DNA of 64,000 nucleotides from Parerythrobacter jejuensis (GCF_039536765.1 NZ_BAAAZF010000001.1:558001-622000), one strand, 5' to 3'. Counted from the stretch's first letter, positions 28,936 to 38,829 are shown. Notes: generated by a model not told the origin, from the letters alone. Translations and numbers: made by a program.

Positions 28936-28965
28936 TTGACCCAAAGACGGCAAATCCGATATAGT
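28936..28965 (+). promoter_or_regulatory. Sigma-70 promoter of hppD
   Basis: TTGACC (28936-28941) and TATAGT (28960-28965) are separated by 18 bases and lie 33 bases before the hppD ATG. This is the best-matching promoter I can read in the window. Confidence 0.65.
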
Positions 28966-28979
28966 TTCTGCTGAAACTA
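28962..28979. promoter_or_regulatory. Operator-like dyad at the hppD transcription start
   Basis: Perfect seven-base arms TAGTTTC and GAAACTA are separated by TGCT. The dyad overlaps the -10 box and the probable start site, a position suited to repression. An overlapping palindrome AAACTAGTTT (28974-28983) follows. The regulator is not identified. Confidence 0.5.
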
Positions 28980-28997
28980 GTTTGACAGGAATGTGAC

Positions 28998-30098
28998 ATG
29001 GCTGACCTCTTTGAAAACCCCGCCGGCCTCGACGGTTTCGAGTTCGTGGAATTCTGTGCCCCGGAAAAGGGCCAACTCGAACCTGTGTTTGAAGCGATGG
29101 GCTTCACCCATGTTGCCACGCACCGTTCCAAGGATGTCCATTTGTGGCGCCAGGGCGGCATCAATCTGATCGCCAATTACGAGCCGCGTAGCGCGGCCTG
29201 GTACTTCGCCCGCGAACACGGCCCCAGCGCCTGCGGCATGGCCTTCCGTGTCCGCGATGCGCAGAAGGCATGGGACCATCTCATGGCCAACGGCGCAGAG
29301 CCGGTTGCGAATGAGCCTGGCCCGATGGAACTGCGTATCCCCGCGATCCGCGGTATCGGCGGGGCGATCCTCTATTTGGTCGATCGCTATGCCGATGAAA
29401 GCGGTGAAGGCTTGTCGGTCTACGATATCGATTTTGAATACCTGCCGGGCGTCGAGCAGCATCCCGAAGGGGCCGGATTCCAGCTGATCGATCACCTCAC
29501 CCACAACGTTTACACCGGACGGATGAAATACTGGGCCGACTATTATGAGTCGCTTTTCAACTTCCGCGAAATCCGCTTCTTCGACATCAAGGGCGAGTAT
29601 ACTGGCCTGACGTCCAAGGCGCTGACGGCACCTGATGGCAAAATCCGCATCCCTCTCAATGAAGAGGGTGAAGGCGGCAAAGGCCAGATCGAAGAGTTCC
29701 TGCGCGAATTCAACGGCGAAGGGATCCAGCACATTGCGTTGATCTGTGATGATCTTGTCGCCTGCTGGGATCGCCTGAAGAAACTGGGCGTGCCTTTCAT
29801 GACCGCCCCGCCCCAGACGTATTACGAGATGCTGGACGAGCGCCTGCCCGGCCATGGTGAAAACGCCAAGGAACTGCAGATGCGCGGCATCCTGCTTGAT
29901 GGCACGACCGAGGGCGGCCAACCGCGCTTGCTGTTGCAGATCTTTGCCGAAGCGCAAGTTGGCCCCGTCTTCTTCGAATTCATCCAGCGCAAGGGTGATG
30001 AAGGCTTCGGTGAAGGGAATTTCAAAGCGCTGTTCGAAAGCATGGAGCGTGACCAGATCAATCGCGGCGCGCTGAAAGTCGAGGAACCGGCCGAATGA
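28998..30098 (+). CDS. hppD: 4-hydroxyphenylpyruvate dioxygenase
   Basis: A 366-residue non-haem iron enzyme turning 4-hydroxyphenylpyruvate into homogentisate in tyrosine catabolism. It has two VOC-type halves; the metal ligands are expected in [15 protein letters not shown] and [10 protein letters not shown] of the C-terminal half, all present. Length is normal. AGGAA lies seven bases before the ATG. A promoter and operator-like dyad precede it, and the VOC protein gene overlaps its stop by ATGA. Homogentisate dioxygenase and the later enzymes are not in the window. Confidence 0.96.
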   Translation: MADLFENPAGLDGFEFVEFCAPEKGQLEPVFEAMGFTHVATHRSKDVHLWRQGGINLIANYEPRSAAWYFAREHGPSACGMAFRVRDAQKAWDHLMANGAEPVANEPGPMELRIPAIRGIGGAILYLVDRYADESGEGLSVYDIDFEYLPGVEQHPEGAGFQLIDHLTHNVYTGRMKYWADYYESLFNFREIRFFDIKGEYTGLTSKALTAPDGKIRIPLNEEGEGGKGQIEEFLREFNGEGIQHIALICDDLVACWDRLKKLGVPFMTAPPQTYYEMLDERLPGHGENAKELQMRGILLDGTTEGGQPRLLLQIFAEAQVGPVFFEFIQRKGDEGFGEGNFKALFESMERDQINRGALKVEEPAE

Positions 30099-30658
30099 GC
30101 GCGCACCCGATCAAGCTCGGCGGAGTCCACCACGCAGCCTATCGCTGCAAGGACGCCAAAGAGACGGTTGAATGGTACGAGAAGGTGATGGGGATGGAAT
30201 ACACCTCTGCCTTTTCAGAAGACCATGTGCCCTCAACCGGTGAGTATGACCCCTACATGCACGTGTTCCTGGATGCCGGGAACAACAACATCCTGGCCTT
30301 CTTCGAACTGCCCAACCAAAAGGAAATGGGCCGCGACGAGAACACGCCAGCATGGGTGCAACACCTCGCTTTCCGGGTCGGTTCGGAAGAAGAATTGCTC
30401 GCCGCGAAAGACCATGTCGAGAGCCTCGGCATCGACGTCTTGGGCCCGACCCATCATGGCATTTTCAAGTCGATCTACTTCTTCGACCCGAACGGACACC
30501 GCGTTGAATTGGCGGCTGATATCGGCACCGATGACCAATATGCGGAGTTGAAGCGCGTCGCGATGCCGATGCTCGATGAATGGAGCGAAACAAAGAAGGC
30601 TCCACAGCATGCAGCCTGGCTGCACGAGATTGCCCGCCAGGAACACGGCGTCGACTAG
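30095..30658 (+). CDS. VOC-family protein of the hppD operon
   Basis: A 187-residue glyoxalase/extradiol-type protein with two beta-alpha-beta-beta-beta units: [20 protein letters not shown] near the start and [20 protein letters not shown] in the middle, then [17 protein letters not shown]. Putative metal ligands are H in VHHAAY, H in VQHLAF and E in HRVELA, so it is probably a metalloenzyme. Overlap with hppD suggests a role in aromatic amino acid breakdown, for example a ring-cleavage or isomerase step, but no specific activity can be assigned. Confidence 0.8.
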   Translation: MSAHPIKLGGVHHAAYRCKDAKETVEWYEKVMGMEYTSAFSEDHVPSTGEYDPYMHVFLDAGNNNILAFFELPNQKEMGRDENTPAWVQHLAFRVGSEEELLAAKDHVESLGIDVLGPTHHGIFKSIYFFDPNGHRVELAADIGTDDQYAELKRVAMPMLDEWSETKKAPQHAAWLHEIARQEHGVD

Positions 30659-30752
30659 CCCCAATCGACTACTCCTCACCACTCTGCCTCCCAGACTTGA
30701 GATTGAGGACGCAATGATGTTAACGTTCCCATGTTCTGGCTAGGAGGGGACA

Positions 30753-31421
30753 GTGGGGACTATATCGAGAATTGTGGAAGTGGGACTGCCCGTTTGGACT
30801 TTTTCATCGAGCAAGCGTGCAATTCTTGCGGCATTTGCCGTGATTGTATTTGGCACTCTGGTGCCAACCACCCAGCTTTCTGCACAAAGCCTTCCGGCAA
30901 ACCTCAGGGCCCTGGACGAGGCGTTGCCAGGTGATTTGGTCAATGATCCCTCGCGGATCGATTGGGAAAGCTATGGGCGGGATTTCTCTTCAGAAGTTAT
31001 CGTGGATGAAACGATCCCCGGAGGCGGTGCAGCGCGGCGCTTCAACGTGAACGCGCCGACAGAATTCATCTACACCGCAGGAACCAGCATTCCCCTGATC
31101 CGCAAGATCAAGCGCGGAGAGCAGATCACTATCGGCTTCTATGCCCGGACCATTTCAGCCCGCAGCGATAGCGGCAAAGGCATTCTACGCGTACGCTTCC
31201 AGCAAAATGCGGAGCCTTTTCCCGGTTTTGGGGAAGAGACGCTGGAAATCGGCACAAGCTGGAATTGGTACGAAGTGACTGCCGAAGCCGAGCGCGCGCT
31301 GCGCCGGAAAGATGGCATCGTTGCCATCCAGTTCGGGCGTACCAAACAGGTTTTGGAAATCGGACAGGTCATCGTTGTGAAAGGTGCATCATCCATCGCC
31401 GGCCCGGGCTCGACTAACTAG
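30753..31421 (+). CDS. Secreted protein of unknown function, jelly-roll-like
   Basis: A 222-residue protein starting at GTG 30753, preceded by GGAGG. The N-terminal segment (RAILAAFAVIVFGTLVPTTQLSAQS) is a signal peptide ending around residue 46. The mature part is beta-rich with few charges clustered (RIKRGEQITIGFYARTIS, LEIGTSWNWYEVTAEAERAL), a pattern like carbohydrate-binding or galactose-binding-like jelly-roll domains. No catalytic motif is recognised. It lies upstream of the mscS gene in the same direction. Confidence 0.7.
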   Translation: MGTISRIVEVGLPVWTFSSSKRAILAAFAVIVFGTLVPTTQLSAQSLPANLRALDEALPGDLVNDPSRIDWESYGRDFSSEVIVDETIPGGGAARRFNVNAPTEFIYTAGTSIPLIRKIKRGEQITIGFYARTISARSDSGKGILRVRFQQNAEPFPGFGEETLEIGTSWNWYEVTAEAERALRRKDGIVAIQFGRTKQVLEIGQVIVVKGASSIAGPGSTN

Positions 31422-31486
31422 GCAGGCTACAGCTAACCTTGGAACCCATCGGCCCTGCAGCACGTTGGGTTGCCAAAGGGGAAATT

Positions 31487-32398
31487 ATGCAATCCGATAC
31501 CGTTACTGCTGCGGGCGAGAGTTTTGACCGCACCGTAAACACATTCTCTACCTTGCAAGACCAGCTGGTCGAAATGGCAGAGGGCATTATCCGTGCCCTT
31601 CCCAATCTGGCCATCGGGCTGGTCGTACTACTGATCACCTGGTTGGTAGCGAAATTTGCAGTCCGCATCGCCGATTCCATGACCGGCAAGACAGAGATGC
31701 GGCCCAGCCTGAAAACGCTGGTCGACACACTTGTTCGCCTCGCCATCTGGCTGGTTGGCCTGATGCTGGCTCTCGTGGTGGTGATGCCGGGCTTTACGCC
31801 GTCCAGCATCATTGCCGGTCTGGGAATCGGGGCGGTGGCGATCGGTTTTGCGTTCCAGGATATCTTCGAGAATTTCCTCGCCGGCGTGCTGATCATGCTG
31901 CGCGAGAAAATGCGGATAGGAGATGTGATCGAGTGCGACGGGATTACCGGCAAGGTGGAGCATATCACCTTGCGCGAAACATATGTTCGCAAGCTATCGG
32001 GCGAAGTAACGCTCGTGCCCAATTCGATACTGTTCAAGAACCCGGTCGAGATCCTGACCGACGAAGTCCAGCGCCGCCACGAGGTGACCGCAGGTGTCTC
32101 CTATGACACAGATCTCGATCAGGCATCCGAAGTTATCCGTAAGGCGGTCGAGTCTGTCGACGCAGTGAATACCGACAAGGGCATCGACGTGTTTGCGTGC
32201 GAGTTCAATTCCAGCTCGGTCGATTTCAAAGTGCGCTGGTGGGCCGGTTCAAAACCGCGCGATATGCACGAAAGCCGCGACGCCGTGATCCGATCAATCA
32301 AGCGTGCGCTGGATGATGCAGGGATCGAAATTCCGTTCCCGTACGTTACCCATACTTTCAAGGAGCCGGTTCCGCTTGGGGGACAGAGCGAAAGCTGA
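31487..32398 (+). CDS. MscS-family mechanosensitive channel
   Basis: A 303-residue inner membrane channel that vents solutes on hypo-osmotic shock. Three hydrophobic helices precede the MscS core: LPNLAIGLVVLLITWLVAKF, LIWLVGLMLALVVVMPGF-like segment (RLAIWLVGLMLALVV) and the pore helix SIIAGLGIGAVAIGFAFQD. The beta domain follows (RIGDVIECDGITGKVEHI, TLVPNSILFKNPV). The ATG at 31487 has AAGGGGAA upstream and is preferred to an ATG 16 codons earlier. Length is close to small MscS proteins. Confidence 0.93.
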   Translation: MQSDTVTAAGESFDRTVNTFSTLQDQLVEMAEGIIRALPNLAIGLVVLLITWLVAKFAVRIADSMTGKTEMRPSLKTLVDTLVRLAIWLVGLMLALVVVMPGFTPSSIIAGLGIGAVAIGFAFQDIFENFLAGVLIMLREKMRIGDVIECDGITGKVEHITLRETYVRKLSGEVTLVPNSILFKNPVEILTDEVQRRHEVTAGVSYDTDLDQASEVIRKAVESVDAVNTDKGIDVFACEFNSSSVDFKVRWWAGSKPRDMHESRDAVIRSIKRALDDAGIEIPFPYVTHTFKEPVPLGGQSES

Positions 32399-32410
32399 TA
32401 GCCGCGACCA

Positions 32411-33619
32411 GTGGCAGATCAGGACCCGATGCAGAAACCAGCCGCCGGTTTGAGCCGTGCCGACCAGTTGGGGTTGGCAATGCTCACCGGCGTCACGGTG
32501 GCCAACGCCTATTACATCCACCCGATTATCGCGGATATCGGCCGTCATTTCGACGTGTCGCCTGCGCAGATCGGGTTGGTACCGGCATTCAACCAGATCG
32601 CGCTGGCGCTTGGCATTTTCCTTCTGCTGCCGCTTGGTGACCGGATCAGCAACCGCACGCTCTCGATCATCCTTGCAGCCTGCCAAACGCTAACGCTGGT
32701 AGTGATGGCACTCGCGGAAAACTTTGCGCTGTTCGTGGCGGCATCGACCCTACTCGGTTTCGTCACCATCGTGCCCTACTTGCTGCCCGCTTACGCCTCC
32801 AAACGTGTGCCGCAGGAGAATCTGGGCAAGGTGACAGCGCTTCTGACTGCGGGGATCATCGTTGCGATCCTGGTGGCGCGGGTTGGTGCCGGGCTAGTGG
32901 CAGAATGGGTTGATTGGCGGATCGTATACTGGATTGCGGCGGCCATGATGGGGGCCATCACCTGCGCTATCCCGTTCCTGATGGAAGGGCGAGCCAAGCG
33001 GGCGACACCCGAACCGGCGCAAAGCTATTTCGCTCTGGTCGGATCAACCATTTCGCTCCTGTTCCAGTACCCCCGCGTCGCGCTGTCAGGTGCGATCCAA
33101 GCACTTAACTTCGGTATTTTTCTGGTGATCTGGCTGGGATTGGCATTCCATCTTACCAGCCCTGAAATGGGCTATGGCACCGATACGGTCGGCTATCTCG
33201 CTGCGGTCGCCATTGTCAGCATTTACGCTACGCCGCGGTTGGGGGCCTGGGCGGACAAGGTCGGCCCCTACCGTGCTCGCTTGCTGCTCAGCCTCCTGCA
33301 AGCCGCCGGTGTCCTGCTGTTCTGGCCAACGGGATCCAGCCTGTGGTTGCTACTTGTCCCGCTGATCATCACCAACATCGTGGGGCCCACTATCGATGTG
33401 TCGGGACGCATGACGTTTCTCACCCTCGCCCCTGCCATCCGGACGCGGCTGATGACCGGCTACATCATCATGATGTTCACCGGCGCAGGAATCGCCAGCT
33501 GGGCTGCACCGGTCGCCTATGCCTATATCGGCTGGTCAGGCATCGCCATATTGTGCGGAGCAATGTCGCTCCTGATCGTGCTGTTGTCCTGGCTGGGCGC
33601 GCGTAATCAGCCCGCCTGA
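32411..33619 (+). CDS. MFS transporter
   Basis: A 402-residue major facilitator with twelve predicted helices. The loop after helix 2 reads GDRISNRTL, the family's G-D-R signature, and a central basic loop (MEGRAKRATPEP) splits the halves. Substrate cannot be told from the sequence; the build resembles drug/sugar efflux DHA1-type carriers. Start is GTG at 32411 or ATG at 32429; the latter has AGGA close by. Its last codons overlap the convergent DUF1499 gene by 13 bases. Confidence 0.9.
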   Translation: MADQDPMQKPAAGLSRADQLGLAMLTGVTVANAYYIHPIIADIGRHFDVSPAQIGLVPAFNQIALALGIFLLLPLGDRISNRTLSIILAACQTLTLVVMALAENFALFVAASTLLGFVTIVPYLLPAYASKRVPQENLGKVTALLTAGIIVAILVARVGAGLVAEWVDWRIVYWIAAAMMGAITCAIPFLMEGRAKRATPEPAQSYFALVGSTISLLFQYPRVALSGAIQALNFGIFLVIWLGLAFHLTSPEMGYGTDTVGYLAAVAIVSIYATPRLGAWADKVGPYRARLLLSLLQAAGVLLFWPTGSSLWLLLVPLIITNIVGPTIDVSGRMTFLTLAPAIRTRLMTGYIIMMFTGAGIASWAAPVAYAYIGWSGIAILCGAMSLLIVLLSWLGARNQPA

Positions 33620-34341
33620 AGCGCAGCGAGGAAACCCTCGATCCGCTTCGCATTCTCACCCAGATCGCTGACCCCGACCCTACTGACAGAACGCATGTCG
33701 ACACGCGTCTTGCCATCTTCGGTCGGGACAGCGCGCAGCACGACGATATCTTCAAACTTGATATAGGAGGCGTAGGATACGGCCTCGAACCGGCCAGTGG
33801 CTGCGTCACTTGCCGCCACGTCCCAGCCCTTGTCTTCGGCGATTTCTGCGGCCCGGGTGATGACCTGCTCAACTGTCTGATCGACAGTGATGCCGTCCAG
33901 ATCAGGGTATCCTTCGCGGTGCTGGGCTTTCCAGTCCTCCACCCCGTCGACACCGCGCATATTGTCTGCCGGTATCGACAGCTCGGCGAATTCGGGCGGG
34001 GTGTCGAGATCGGTTGTGATGTCGTGGATGGCCGGAACTTCGGTGGCGGCACTCATCGCGACGGTGGCAGCCCCGAACGCGCCCGCACCAATAATCAGCC
34101 CGAGCACGGCCTTGCGCACCGCAGGCCAACCTGCCCGCCAGTTCATGATCAAGGCGACAACCGCGATCAGCGCTGCGATCCCGGCGATCGGTACCATGTA
34201 GAGGAACATGGAGAACCCTTGCAGCTTGCCGACAATGTCGAACCGGGCCAGCGTCATCCCTGCAAAGGCGACAAGCACGGCTGCAAGCGCCAGCCAGAAT
34301 GCAAGGCCGCTGATGCGACGGGTCCAGGGGTGCTCGGTCAT
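33607..34341 (-). CDS. DUF1499-domain membrane protein
   Basis: A 244-residue protein with three N-terminal membrane helices (about 10-30, 42-65 and 75-97) and a soluble DUF1499 domain (about 105-244). The domain shows EVPAIHDITTDLDTPPEF near its start and FEAVSYASYIKFEDIVVLRA toward the end, both typical of the family. Function is unknown. The soluble domain probably faces the periplasm. The tRNA-Arg gene lies just upstream on the same strand. Confidence 0.85.
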   Translation of the reverse strand: MTEHPWTRRISGLAFWLALAAVLVAFAGMTLARFDIVGKLQGFSMFLYMVPIAGIAALIAVVALIMNWRAGWPAVRKAVLGLIIGAGAFGAATVAMSAATEVPAIHDITTDLDTPPEFAELSIPADNMRGVDGVEDWKAQHREGYPDLDGITVDQTVEQVITRAAEIAEDKGWDVAASDAATGRFEAVSYASYIKFEDIVVLRAVPTEDGKTRVDMRSVSRVGVSDLGENAKRIEGFLAALQAG

Positions 34342-34366
34342 GCGGTATTCTCCCAGTGCTCTATCA

Positions 34367-34443
34367 TGGTGCGCCCGACAGGATTCGAACCTGTGGCCCC
34401 CAGATTAGGAATCTGGTGCTCTATCCGACTGAGCTACGGGCGC
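34367..34443 (-). tRNA. tRNA-Arg (anticodon CCU)
   Basis: A full cloverleaf reads on the minus strand: acceptor GCGCCCG/CGGGCGC, D-arm GCTC...GAGC, anticodon stem CCAGA/TCTGG with loop TTCCTAA (anticodon CCU, reading AGG), T-arm ACAGG-TTCGAAT-CCTGT, discriminator A and encoded CCA. Length is 77 bases including CCA. Confidence 0.95.
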
Positions 34444-34482
34444 TCCGGCTGCGGCAATAGTGTCGCTGCCTGACGGATGCAA

Positions 34483-34983
34483 TCAGTTGAGTTCGTCGGG
34501 CGGCGCAACCGGGATCAGCAGTGGTGAAACAGTGATACCCTCTTCCAGCAGCTCCTTGGCCTCATCAGAGGTAGCTTTGCCGTGGATCAGTTTCTCGTCG
34601 CGATCACCGTAGTGCATTTCGCGTGACTGTTTGGCGAAGTCCTCGCCGACCCAAGTGCTGTCCTTGATCGTCTCGGCCTGGACTTTGGCCAGGGCCTTCA
34701 TCGCTTCGACCAGTTTCGGGGGCAGGCTTTCCTCCCCTCCTCCGCTAACCGGATCAGTGTCTGCCACCGCAGTCTCTTCCGCAGCTGATGGCAGAGCAGC
34801 CGGCGTCTTCGCATTGGATTTTGCTGGCACCGCAGGCGCCATCGGGGCCTTGCCCACTTGGTCGCACCCACATTCCGGGCAGGTCAGCAAGCCGCGCTCA
34901 CGCTGGCCTTCGTAGTCGTTGGTCGAGCCGAACCACCCCTCAAACCGGTGGGATTGCGAACAGGAAAGGTCGAAGACGATCAT
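34483..34983 (-). CDS. DUF1178 family protein
   Basis: A 166-residue soluble protein of unknown function. The N-terminal MIVFDLSCSQSHRFEGWF and the CPECGC motif near residue 35 are typical; the cysteines may bind zinc. A low-complexity Ala/Pro/Glu-rich stretch (about 48-85) separates them from a C-terminal domain with GEDFAKQSREMHYGDRDEKLIHGKA. The ATG at 34983 overlaps the stop of the upstream amidase gene in ATGA. The order grxC-amidase-DUF1178 is common in alphaproteobacteria. Confidence 0.88.
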   Translation of the reverse strand: MIVFDLSCSQSHRFEGWFGSTNDYEGQRERGLLTCPECGCDQVGKAPMAPAVPAKSNAKTPAALPSAAEETAVADTDPVSGGGEESLPPKLVEAMKALAKVQAETIKDSTWVGEDFAKQSREMHYGDRDEKLIHGKATSDEAKELLEEGITVSPLLIPVAPPDELN

Positions 34984-35807
34984 GACGCGCCGGATGTAGA
35001 GATCGGGCGGCGATTGGCAAGGCTGGGCACCTGGGAGCGAACCTCCGCGATCCGCGCCAGATCCATATCGGCGAATCCCAGCCCGGGCTGTTCGCCTTCC
35101 ATATCGAGCAATACCTCCCCCCAAGGGTCAACTACCAGGCTGTGGCCGTAAGTTGTGCGGCCATCTTCGTGGTGCCCGACCTGGGCGGCAGCGACCACGA
35201 AGGCACTCGCCTCAATAGCGCGGGCGCGTTGCAGAACGTGCCAATGGGCTTTCCCGGTCGGTACGGTAAATGCTGCGGGGATCGCGATCGCATCGCATTG
35301 CGCCCGGCCCAATGCCTCGAACAGCGCGGGAAATCGCAAGTCGTAACACACCGTGAGCCCCAACCGGCCCAACGGTGTCTCGGCTGTGACCACCTGATCG
35401 CCCGCCGCATAGGCGTTGGATTCACGCCAGCTTTCCCCGGTCGACAGATCGACATCGAACATATGCATCTTGTCGTAACGCGCAGCGATCTCGCCCTGCG
35501 CGTTGATCACAAAGGAGCGATTGGCCGATTTGCCATCACCTGCGTCCACTGCGAGCGAGCCAAGGCCGACCCATATGCCATGGTGCCTGGCCGCTTGCTG
35601 GGTTCGTTCGAGGACGACATCGTCAGCCTCGGGACGGATCGATGCTGTCCCCCGCTTGCGGTCACGATCCAGCAGCCCCGACATTTCCGGCGTGAACAAC
35701 ATCGCCGCGCCGCCATCGGCAGCCTCGGCAATCAAACGCTCGATCGTGGCAGCATTAACCGCAGGATCGATGCCCGACTGCATCTGGGCGACGGCAATAC
35801 GGGTCAT
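34980..35807 (-). CDS. Nitrilase-superfamily carbon-nitrogen hydrolase
   Basis: A 275-residue amidase of the Nit1/Nit2 branch. The catalytic triad is E41 (TPEM), K113 (YDKMHMFDVD) and C154 (VCYDLRFP). Family members include omega-amidase and deaminated-glutathione amidase; the sequence DVDLSTGESWRESNAY resembles the deaminated-glutathione type, and the adjacent glutaredoxin gene fits that idea, but it is an inference. The ATG at 35807 overlaps the grxC stop in TGATG, so translation is coupled. Confidence 0.92.
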   Translation of the reverse strand: MTRIAVAQMQSGIDPAVNAATIERLIAEAADGGAAMLFTPEMSGLLDRDRKRGTASIRPEADDVVLERTQQAARHHGIWVGLGSLAVDAGDGKSANRSFVINAQGEIAARYDKMHMFDVDLSTGESWRESNAYAAGDQVVTAETPLGRLGLTVCYDLRFPALFEALGRAQCDAIAIPAAFTVPTGKAHWHVLQRARAIEASAFVVAAAQVGHHEDGRTTYGHSLVVDPWGEVLLDMEGEQPGLGFADMDLARIAEVRSQVPSLANRRPISTSGAS

Positions 35808-36070
35808 CAACCGGCCAGCAACGCATCGAGTTTTCCGGCTCGTTCAAGCGCCGCCAGCTCGTCCGAACCGCCGACATGGACATCGCCGATAAATATCTGC
35901 GGCACTGTGCGCGCCTGGGGTGCCCGTTCCAGCATCTGGTCTTTCTTGAGGCCGCCCAGCGTCACATCGTATTCGGTGAAATCGACGCCTTTTTCGTCGA
36001 GCAAACGCTTTGCCCGCACGCAAAATCCGCATCCGAACTTGGTGTAGATGTCCACTTGTGGTTCCGCCAT
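35807..36070 (-). CDS. grxC: Glutaredoxin 3
   Basis: An 87-residue thioredoxin-fold oxidoreductase that reduces disulfides using glutathione. Active site is C14-G-F-C17, a dithiol variant of the usual CPYC or CPFC with glycine in place of proline. The cis-proline motif TVPQIF and the glutathione-binding HVGGSDEL are intact. It is the first gene of the grxC-amidase-DUF1178 run. Confidence 0.94.
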   Translation of the reverse strand: MAEPQVDIYTKFGCGFCVRAKRLLDEKGVDFTEYDVTLGGLKKDQMLERAPQARTVPQIFIGDVHVGGSDELAALERAGKLDALLAG

Positions 36071-36233
36071 TGCATTCCCTCGCTTTTGCCGGCTGGCAAA
36101 GGGCTTGAACGCCGCCCAAGCCGTACTAAATTACCTGTGTGATCAGGCGCCATATCGGGCCTGCGTCACTCAACCAACGGGATGCCGCATCAGCGGGTTC
36201 CGCACAACCGAATTGCTCATTGGAGAATTTGAT

Positions 36234-36710
36234 ATGTCACGTCTTGATTTCACCCCCTACCGTCGCAGCACCGTCGGCTTTGACCGGCTTTTCGATATGC
36301 TGGAAAGCAATGTCCGACAGGGCGGCAGCGACAATTATCCCCCTTTCAATATCGAGAAGCGCGGCGACGATGATTATCGCATCACGCTTGCCATCGCCGG
36401 CTTCCGGCCGGGCGACCTCGATATCACTGCGCAGCAGAACCTGCTGACTGTCACCGGCAAGAAGCGCGACGAAGCGACCGATGGCGAAATGCTGCATGTC
36501 GGCATCGCCAATCGCGGGTTCGAGCGCCGTTTCGAATTGGCAGACTATGTCCGGGTCGAGAACGCCGACCTGTCCGATGGCCTGCTGATTATCGACCTGG
36601 TACGCGAAGTGCCGGACGCCATGAAGCCGAAAAAGATTGCGGTGAACGGGCAACAGGCCACTTTGGAAGTTGTCGATGGCGACAAGGACAAGGAAGCCGA
36701 CGCAGCCTGA
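36234..36710 (+). CDS. Hsp20/IbpA-family small heat-shock protein
   Basis: A 158-residue chaperone that holds unfolded proteins. The N-terminal RRSTVGFDRLFDML is the IbpA-type motif; the alpha-crystallin domain spans about 38-130 (YPPFNIEKRGDDDYRITLAIAGF, GIANRGFERRFELADYV), and a short charged tail follows. GGAGA lies upstream of the ATG at 36234; an earlier in-frame start is not supported. A strong terminator follows. No ROSE-like thermometer hairpin was identified in the short leader. Confidence 0.92.
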   Translation: MSRLDFTPYRRSTVGFDRLFDMLESNVRQGGSDNYPPFNIEKRGDDDYRITLAIAGFRPGDLDITAQQNLLTVTGKKRDEATDGEMLHVGIANRGFERRFELADYVRVENADLSDGLLIIDLVREVPDAMKPKKIAVNGQQATLEVVDGDKDKEADAA

Positions 36711-36735
36711 TTTCGCTAGCGCCAAGAATTGAAGA

Positions 36736-36769
36736 GGGCCTGCCCGGCAACGGGTGGGCCCCTTTTTTT
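36736..36769 (+). terminator. Intrinsic terminator of hsp20
   Basis: An 11-pair stem (36736-36746 with 36751-36761, two G-T pairs) closed by a GCAA tetraloop is followed by CTTTTTTT. It lies 25 bases after the hsp20 stop codon. Confidence 0.92.
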
Positions 36770-36797
36770 AAGATCGGCCTTCGTGCGTGACTGTTTT

Positions 36798-36833
36798 AAA
36801 TCAAAGGGGCGGACCCGCTTGAAGATCCGCCCC
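36798..36833 (-). terminator. Intrinsic terminator on the minus strand, opposing the hsp20 terminator
   Basis: GGGGCGGA (36806-36813) and TCCGCCCC (36826-36833) form an eight-pair stem with a 12-base loop, followed on the minus strand by TTTGATTT. It is 270 bases past the pyrG stop, so it ends either a long pyrG 3' region or a separate small RNA. Confidence 0.7.
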
Positions 36834-37007
36834 GCGACGCAAACGCCGCCTCGTCCGACTCTAACCGTCCGGGTCGCAGAAGACGATAAAAGCCGGGACA
36901 AGCCCGTGATTTCGAAATGCCCCATCAGGACACCCGCGAAGGAATGTCCGGCAACCCTAGTGCTCCTCTACCGCCAAAAGATAAACAGCTGATCGGCGGT
37001 ATTGGTA
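36798..37007 (-). ncRNA. Candidate structured small RNA between hsp20 and pyrG
   Basis: On the minus strand a promoter-like pair TTGCCA (37042-37037) and TAGGGT (37019-37014) with 17-base spacing predicts a start near 37007. About six bases later a hairpin TACCGCC/GGCGGTA (36995-37001 with 36969-36975) begins; further stems include GGACA/TGTCC. The transcript would end at the terminator at 36798-36833, about 210 bases. No convincing ORF is present. It could also be a long 3' untranslated region of pyrG. It is not a tRNA, and I do not recognise an SRP RNA or tmRNA signature. Confidence 0.35.
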
Positions 37008-37031
37008 ACTAACACCCTACTTTAGGCATAG

Positions 37032-37079
37032 GTGATTGGCAAAACTTGTCGATTCGCGACAGTTTTCGCAGTGAATCAC
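37032..37079. repeat. Nested 48-base dyad downstream of pyrG
   Basis: Outer arms GTGATT (37032-37037) and AATCAC (37074-37079) enclose AAAAC/GTTTT and TGTCG/CGACA arms (37041-37066). The inner part forms a ten-pair hairpin with one bulge. It lies 25 bases past the pyrG stop and has no T-tract, so it may be a processing or protein-binding element; it overlaps the -35 box of the candidate RNA promoter. Confidence 0.5.
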
Positions 37080-37103
37080 GTTGGTTAACCTCCCGAAGCG
37101 GGA

Positions 37104-38750
<1,647 letters not shown>

Positions 38751-38829
38751 TTAAGCTTATTGTCGGATTCGGCGCAAGCGGATTGGGCAGGCAATCACCC
38801 GCAATCCACATATTGCAGCATTGGTAAGG

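Noticed and set aside
36716-36992. Short open frames on both strands in the hsp20-pyrG gap
   Set aside because: They cross the terminator hairpins and have basic, low-information translations; a structured RNA explains the region better.
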